Part shown: positions 61,028-64,000 of the stretch, in pieces
Position numbering within the stretch: position 1 is the first letter of the stretch
How the letters are laid out: the number at the start of each line of letters is the position of its first letter
Assembly: GCA_028285755.1 (NCBI GenBank)
Contig: JANQOQ010000006.1
Location: 558,001-622,000 of the forward strand
Direction: 5' to 3'
Length of the DNA: 64,000 bases
Source of the DNA: Puniceicoccaceae bacterium
Lineage (GTDB): Bacteria > Verrucomicrobiota > Verrucomicrobiia > Opitutales > JAFGAQ01
The notes under the pieces: model-generated
The model's input: only the letters and a program-made list of their open reading frames with translations
Told to the model about the DNA's origin: nothing
The model's database searches: none
Translations under genes and position numbers: made by a program

Positions 61028-62395
61028 ATGCAATATAAGAGCACCCGCCACGATTCGGAAAAAATCCCCTTCACCGAGGCCGTAGCCCGGGGCCTCGCGC
61101 CGGATGGGGGCCTCTATTTACCGGATTCATTGCCTGATCTTTCAGGATATTTACCAGAGTGGGAGTCATTGGATTATGAGGAGCTGTGCATAGAATTCTT
61201 TAAACACTTCGCTACTGACATCCCAACCGAAAAACTTGCCGAACTCGTTCACAAAGCGTATGCCGGGTTCGATCATGAGGATCGGGCGCCCCTGGTGCAA
61301 CTGGCTCAAGATATCTGGGTATGCGAACTATTTCATGGCCCTACCCTTGCCTTTAAGGACTTTGCGCTCCAGCTGCTGGGCCAGCTCTACGGCTATCAGA
61401 TCGAGCGCACCGGCAAACCCATTAACGTATTGGGTGCCACCTCTGGAGATACTGGCGCTGCTGCCATCTACGGGCTCATGGACCTGCCGGGAATCAACCT
61501 GTTTATACTTTACCCCAATAACCGCGTCAGCCCCCTCCAGGAACGGCAGATGACTTGCACCGGTCGGGCAAATGTCTACCCGCTGGCCATTGAAGGCTCA
61601 TTCGACGATGCCCAGCGATGGATCAAGCAGCTGTTCTCTGACTTAGAGTTTAAGGCACAGTATAATCTCTCGGCGATCAACTCGATCAACCTCGCCCGGG
61701 TTCTGGCGCAATGTGTATACTACATTTATGCCTATTTTCGGATTCCTGAAGGGCACCGCGAAAATATCCAGTTCGTGGTACCAACCGGCAACTTCGGCAA
61801 TATCCTTGCGGGTTGGATGACCTCCAAAATGGGTTTACCTGTAAAACACTTTAAAATCGCCACCAATCAGAACGACATACTCTGGCGGCTATTCAATACC
61901 GGCGAATACAAGCTGGATCGCGTTAGCCCCAGCCTGGCACCATCCATGGATATTCAGGTCGCTTCGAACTTCGAGCGCTTTCTCTACTACCTCGTTGGTG
62001 AGGACAGCGCTAAGGTGCGTGAAATCATGAAGACTTTTCTGCAAAGCGGAGAGTATTCCTTCGAATCGTTCGACCGCGATGCCTTCTCCGCCTCACGTTC
62101 TGATGACGAAATCATCCTCAATAACATAAAGCACATAAAGTCTCAATACGGCTACACCGTGGACCCACACACTGCGACTGCATTTACTGAAGATGACCCC
62201 ACAAAGACACGCGTCATTATGGCAACTGCACACCCTGCTAAGTTCCTACAGGCCATGGAGGCAAGTATCGGAGAAGCCACCACCCACCCGGTTCTTGAAG
62301 CGCTTAAAAGTCGCGATCCGGTCAAGTATGAGCTGACTTCGGACGCAGAGCTTATCCGCCACTTCATTGTAGATCACTCAGGAATTGCCTCATAA
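61028..62395 (+). CDS. thrC: Threonine synthase
   Basis: 455 aa from ATG 61028; the open frame also covers the lysC end, but that is out of family. MQYKSTRHDSEKIPFTEAVA is the usual N-terminus; PLP Lys in PTLAFKDFALQLLG (near residue 112), GATSGDTGAAAIYGL for phosphate contact, and PTGNFGNILAGW further on. It belongs to the longer class of threonine synthase (E. coli ThrC type). It converts O-phosphohomoserine to Thr. Paired with lysC in one operon. Confidence 0.96.
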   Translation: MQYKSTRHDSEKIPFTEAVARGLAPDGGLYLPDSLPDLSGYLPEWESLDYEELCIEFFKHFATDIPTEKLAELVHKAYAGFDHEDRAPLVQLAQDIWVCELFHGPTLAFKDFALQLLGQLYGYQIERTGKPINVLGATSGDTGAAAIYGLMDLPGINLFILYPNNRVSPLQERQMTCTGRANVYPLAIEGSFDDAQRWIKQLFSDLEFKAQYNLSAINSINLARVLAQCVYYIYAYFRIPEGHRENIQFVVPTGNFGNILAGWMTSKMGLPVKHFKIATNQNDILWRLFNTGEYKLDRVSPSLAPSMDIQVASNFERFLYYLVGEDSAKVREIMKTFLQSGEYSFESFDRDAFSASRSDDEIILNNIKHIKSQYGYTVDPHTATAFTEDDPTKTRVIMATAHPAKFLQAMEASIGEATTHPVLEALKSRDPVKYELTSDAELIRHFIVDHSGIAS

Positions 62396-62397
62396 GC

Positions 62398-62790
62398 ATG
62401 CCACCGAAGCTCGCTAAAGTCACCTATGTTGTGCGGGATTACGATGAAGCGATCCATTTCTTTACTCAAGCACTGGGCTTTGAGTTAATCGAAGACACCC
62501 AACTCAGTGAAGAAAAGCGCTGGGTGGTAGTCGGCAACAAAGCGGAAGGAGCCTCCCATTTTTTGCTCGCAAAAGCGAAAAATCCAAAGGAGCTGGATGC
62601 ACTAGGAAATCAAGCTGGTGGGCGCGTCGCTTTTTTTCTGGAGACTCAGGACTTTGAGTCGGACTACAATCGCATGGGTGAGAACGGCGTTCGGTTTATC
62701 GAAGCTCCACGTCAGGAACCCTATGGCAAGGTTGTCGTATTTGAAGATCTATACGGCAACAAATGGGATCTTATCGAGCCTGCTACCTAG
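62398..62790 (+). CDS. Glyoxalase/VOC superfamily protein
   Basis: 130 aa. VTYVVRDYDEAIHFFTQALG at the N-terminus and VFEDLYGNKWDLIEPAT at the end are the two halves of a VOC fold. The first-strand metal His of glyoxalase I is Thr here (KVTYVV), while the terminal Glu is kept, so metal binding may be altered. Starts 2 bases after thrC, so co-transcribed with the Asp-family genes. Substrate unknown; not evidently glyoxalase I. Confidence 0.83.
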   Translation: MPPKLAKVTYVVRDYDEAIHFFTQALGFELIEDTQLSEEKRWVVVGNKAEGASHFLLAKAKNPKELDALGNQAGGRVAFFLETQDFESDYNRMGENGVRFIEAPRQEPYGKVVVFEDLYGNKWDLIEPAT

Positions 62791-62792
62791 TT

Positions 62793-63260
62793 CTACTCTT
62801 CTGGAGAGCCATGCCCGTGATGTTCGCGCATAGGGTGCGGGCGCCCCTCTTCCCGACTATGCTTAATGCGTATTACCCGGCGCTCACGCTTCTGTAAATA
62901 CTCCTGATACTTGATTTTTTGCTCATCATTCAGATGACTGCTAACGGCTTCATTCGCCTCAGCAATGACATCGCGCATCTGATCAGATACAGACCCATGG
63001 ATACGTGAAAATGCCTCAGAGGCTTGCTTCATCTCTTCAAAAATAAGCTGCTTTTGTTCCTCGGTGAGATCCAGCTCCATCGACAACCGTCTAACGACAA
63101 ACTCCGCCTTGCGGGGCCCGCCGCTGAGCATGCGGGGCTCCATCGGGTGATGAATGGGGGTATTCTTCTTGATAGCTAATAAAGTTCCACCAACCCCAAC
63201 CGATAAGCCAAAAAGCCAAACTCCCACTAATATCAGGCCTGCAAACCACTTTTTCTTCAT
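62793..63260 (-). CDS. Spy/CpxP-like periplasmic stress protein, membrane-anchored or exported
   Basis: 155 aa from ATG 63260, which overlaps the upstream gene's stop (ATGA); an ATG two codons earlier is possible. A hydrophobic N-terminus (WFAGLILVGVWLFGLSVGVG) is followed by a long amphipathic helical region with the pattern LDLTEEQKQLIFEEMKQASE and LNDEQKIKYQEYLQKRERR. These LTxxQ-like repeats are typical of Spy/CpxP/heavy-metal-resistance proteins. The His-rich end (HPMREHHGHGSPEE) could bind metal. It is the last gene of the sigma-factor operon. Confidence 0.72.
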   Translation of the reverse strand: MKKKWFAGLILVGVWLFGLSVGVGGTLLAIKKNTPIHHPMEPRMLSGGPRKAEFVVRRLSMELDLTEEQKQLIFEEMKQASEAFSRIHGSVSDQMRDVIAEANEAVSSHLNDEQKIKYQEYLQKRERRVIRIKHSREEGRPHPMREHHGHGSPEE

Positions 63261-63583
63261 AACCATTCACTCCAATCACCACTTTCGATAAAAGCGGTCA
63301 CATCATCAACTTCTGCTTCATCAAAATCTTCACTGGGAGACAGGGCATAAATACCGGTCACCAAAAGAAATGTTCCTACCAAACCACTCAAAGCCAGGCC
63401 ACGGAAACCGGAAAACCAATTCACGATGAGGTCCAGTGCGGATGCTTCCGAGCGTATTTGCCCCTTGGAGACAATGGCAGCTCTGACCCGGGCACGCACG
63501 TTGACTTCGGGTGCTTCTTCGCTCTTCACCTTGTCCAGAATACTATCCCAATGAGGGTGAATATTGTAGTTCGAATCTTTCAT
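63257..63583 (-). CDS. Small single-pass membrane protein, probable regulator of the adjacent sigma factor
   Basis: 108 aa from ATG 63583, which overlaps the sigma factor end by 41 bases. A soluble N-terminus (about 1-62) is followed by one membrane helix (LALSGLVGTFLLVTGIYAL) and a short acidic tail ending SGDWSEWL. The layout fits an anti-sigma factor or linked membrane regulator; no ZAS zinc motif is visible, and this is inferred from position. A TTG at 63592 would add three residues. Confidence 0.6.
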   Translation of the reverse strand: MKDSNYNIHPHWDSILDKVKSEEAPEVNVRARVRAAIVSKGQIRSEASALDLIVNWFSGFRGLALSGLVGTFLLVTGIYALSPSEDFDEAEVDDVTAFIESGDWSEWL

Positions 63584-64000
63584 GTTTCTCAAACAGTGTT
63601 TTCAGTTTGTTACGGGATCGAAATGCTTTGACTTTCACCTTGGACAATCCCCATCCCAGCGAATCCGCGATATCCTGCAAGCTCATTTGTTCGATATATT
63701 GCATGGTAATGATCATCGCTTCCTCAGCACTCAATTGTTTCAATAACCAGCTTACTAGATCCTTATCAGAAATCTCCTGATCGGTCTCTACCCGTTCATC
63801 TTTGTAGTCTGGCTGTGTGTCATCCATCTCGTTAATCGGCTCCTTGGTTTGGCTCAATGGGTTCCGCGAGCGTTTACGTAGATAATCATAGCCTGTGTTA
63901 TAAGCGATGCGCTTCAGCCAGTGAATAAACTCCCCGGATGGTTTCCAGAGATGAAGTTTTTGATAGGCCCGTACAAACGCATCCTGCACCATATCCTCAA
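63543..64000 (-). CDS. ECF-type RNA polymerase sigma factor (5' part outside the window)
   Basis: At least 152 codons, open to the window end. The first readable residues EDMVQDAFVRAYQKLHLW and FIHWLKRIAYNTGYDYLRKR are sigma region 2; then a Pro/Asp-rich linker; then region 4, LSAEEAMIITMQYIEQMSLQ followed by IADSLGWGLSKVKVKAFRSR with the helix-turn-helix for -35 contact. It probably directs an envelope-stress or signal-triggered regulon, and overlaps the next gene, implying tight co-translation. The true start lies beyond base 64000. Confidence 0.9.
   Translation of the reverse strand, partial: EDMVQDAFVRAYQKLHLWKPSGEFIHWLKRIAYNTGYDYLRKRSRNPLSQTKEPINEMDDTQPDYKDERVETDQEISDKDLVSWLLKQLSAEEAMIITMQYIEQMSLQDIADSLGWGLSKVKVKAFRSRNKLKTLFEKHERFELQYSPSLG

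Noticed and set aside
1-64000. tRNA, rRNA, insertion sequence, prophage or toxin-antitoxin genes
   Set aside because: No gap is large enough to hold an rRNA operon, none contains a cloverleaf-like sequence I could recognise, and no transposase, integrase or phage protein appears among the reading frames.

Overview
The window reads as a gene-dense stretch of chromosome from a Gram-negative bacterium with about average GC. I infer Verrucomicrobiota, probably an Opitutae/Puniceicoccales-like marine lineage. The basis is protein style and gene order, not a database search: rpmI-rplT-pheS-pheT-gatC-gatA-gatB as one run, an EF-P with arginine at its modification tip, many secreted or beta-rich orphan proteins, an ECF sigma/anti-sigma-like locus, and start codons that mostly lack a Shine-Dalgarno sequence. 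No tRNA, rRNA, CRISPR array, insertion sequence or prophage was found. No gene-free gap exceeds about 220 bases.

Layout. 1-2.6 kb: end of a surface-polysaccharide cluster (WbpP-like epimerase end, secreted beta-helix protein, deacetylase-like protein), closed by a terminator. 2.6-3.6 kb: two small minus-strand envelope proteins. 3.8-6.0 kb: ribF, an atypical SDR, and a HisI variant. 6.0-13.5 kb: translation run rpmI-rplT-pheS-pheT-gatC-gatA-gatB. 13.5-18.8 kb: sugar-nucleotide genes (fcl, pseB, pseI) interleaved with a DUF898/M48 pair. 18.7-21.9 kb: M20 amidohydrolase, AsmA-like protein, rsmD, YbjN-like protein. 22.0-26.1 kb: an Mla/MCE lipid-transport operon headed by an unusual protein built from WPF/FPLY repeats. 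26.1-29.3 kb (minus): argS-phoD. 29.5-33.8 kb: variant pyrimidine phosphorylase, AT-rich outer-membrane protein, efp and Nudix (minus), fmt. 34-39 kb: LysM protein, parB, SASA esterase fusion, and a Pro-Thr-linker secreted protein behind a repeat-rich control region.

39.1-50.4 kb: uracil-DNA glycosylase, class-I amidotransferase, secG, LolA-like protein, dapA (minus), pilT, fabD, lepA, an enlarged lepB, a small membrane protein, hflX, menA-like. 50.5-53.9 kb: lipoprotein, then a FlgM-like anti-sigma-28 gene behind a sigma-28-like promoter, then pseC and pseG. 53.9-59.8 kb: nusA-infB-rbfA-nrnA-truB behind a likely promoter plus leader hairpin. 59.8-62.8 kb: lysC-thrC-glyoxalase-like. 62.8-64 kb (minus): ECF-type sigma factor (its start lies beyond the window) with a small membrane protein and a Spy/CpxP-like protein.

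How it fits together. The main biological theme beyond housekeeping is envelope and surface. Four of the six pseudaminic-acid genes are present in two blocks about 33 kb apart. The second block follows a FlgM-like gene with a sigma-28-type promoter, which suggests flagellin glycosylation, although pseH and pseF are not here. The Mla operon with its repeat protein is the best candidate for a poorly described system.
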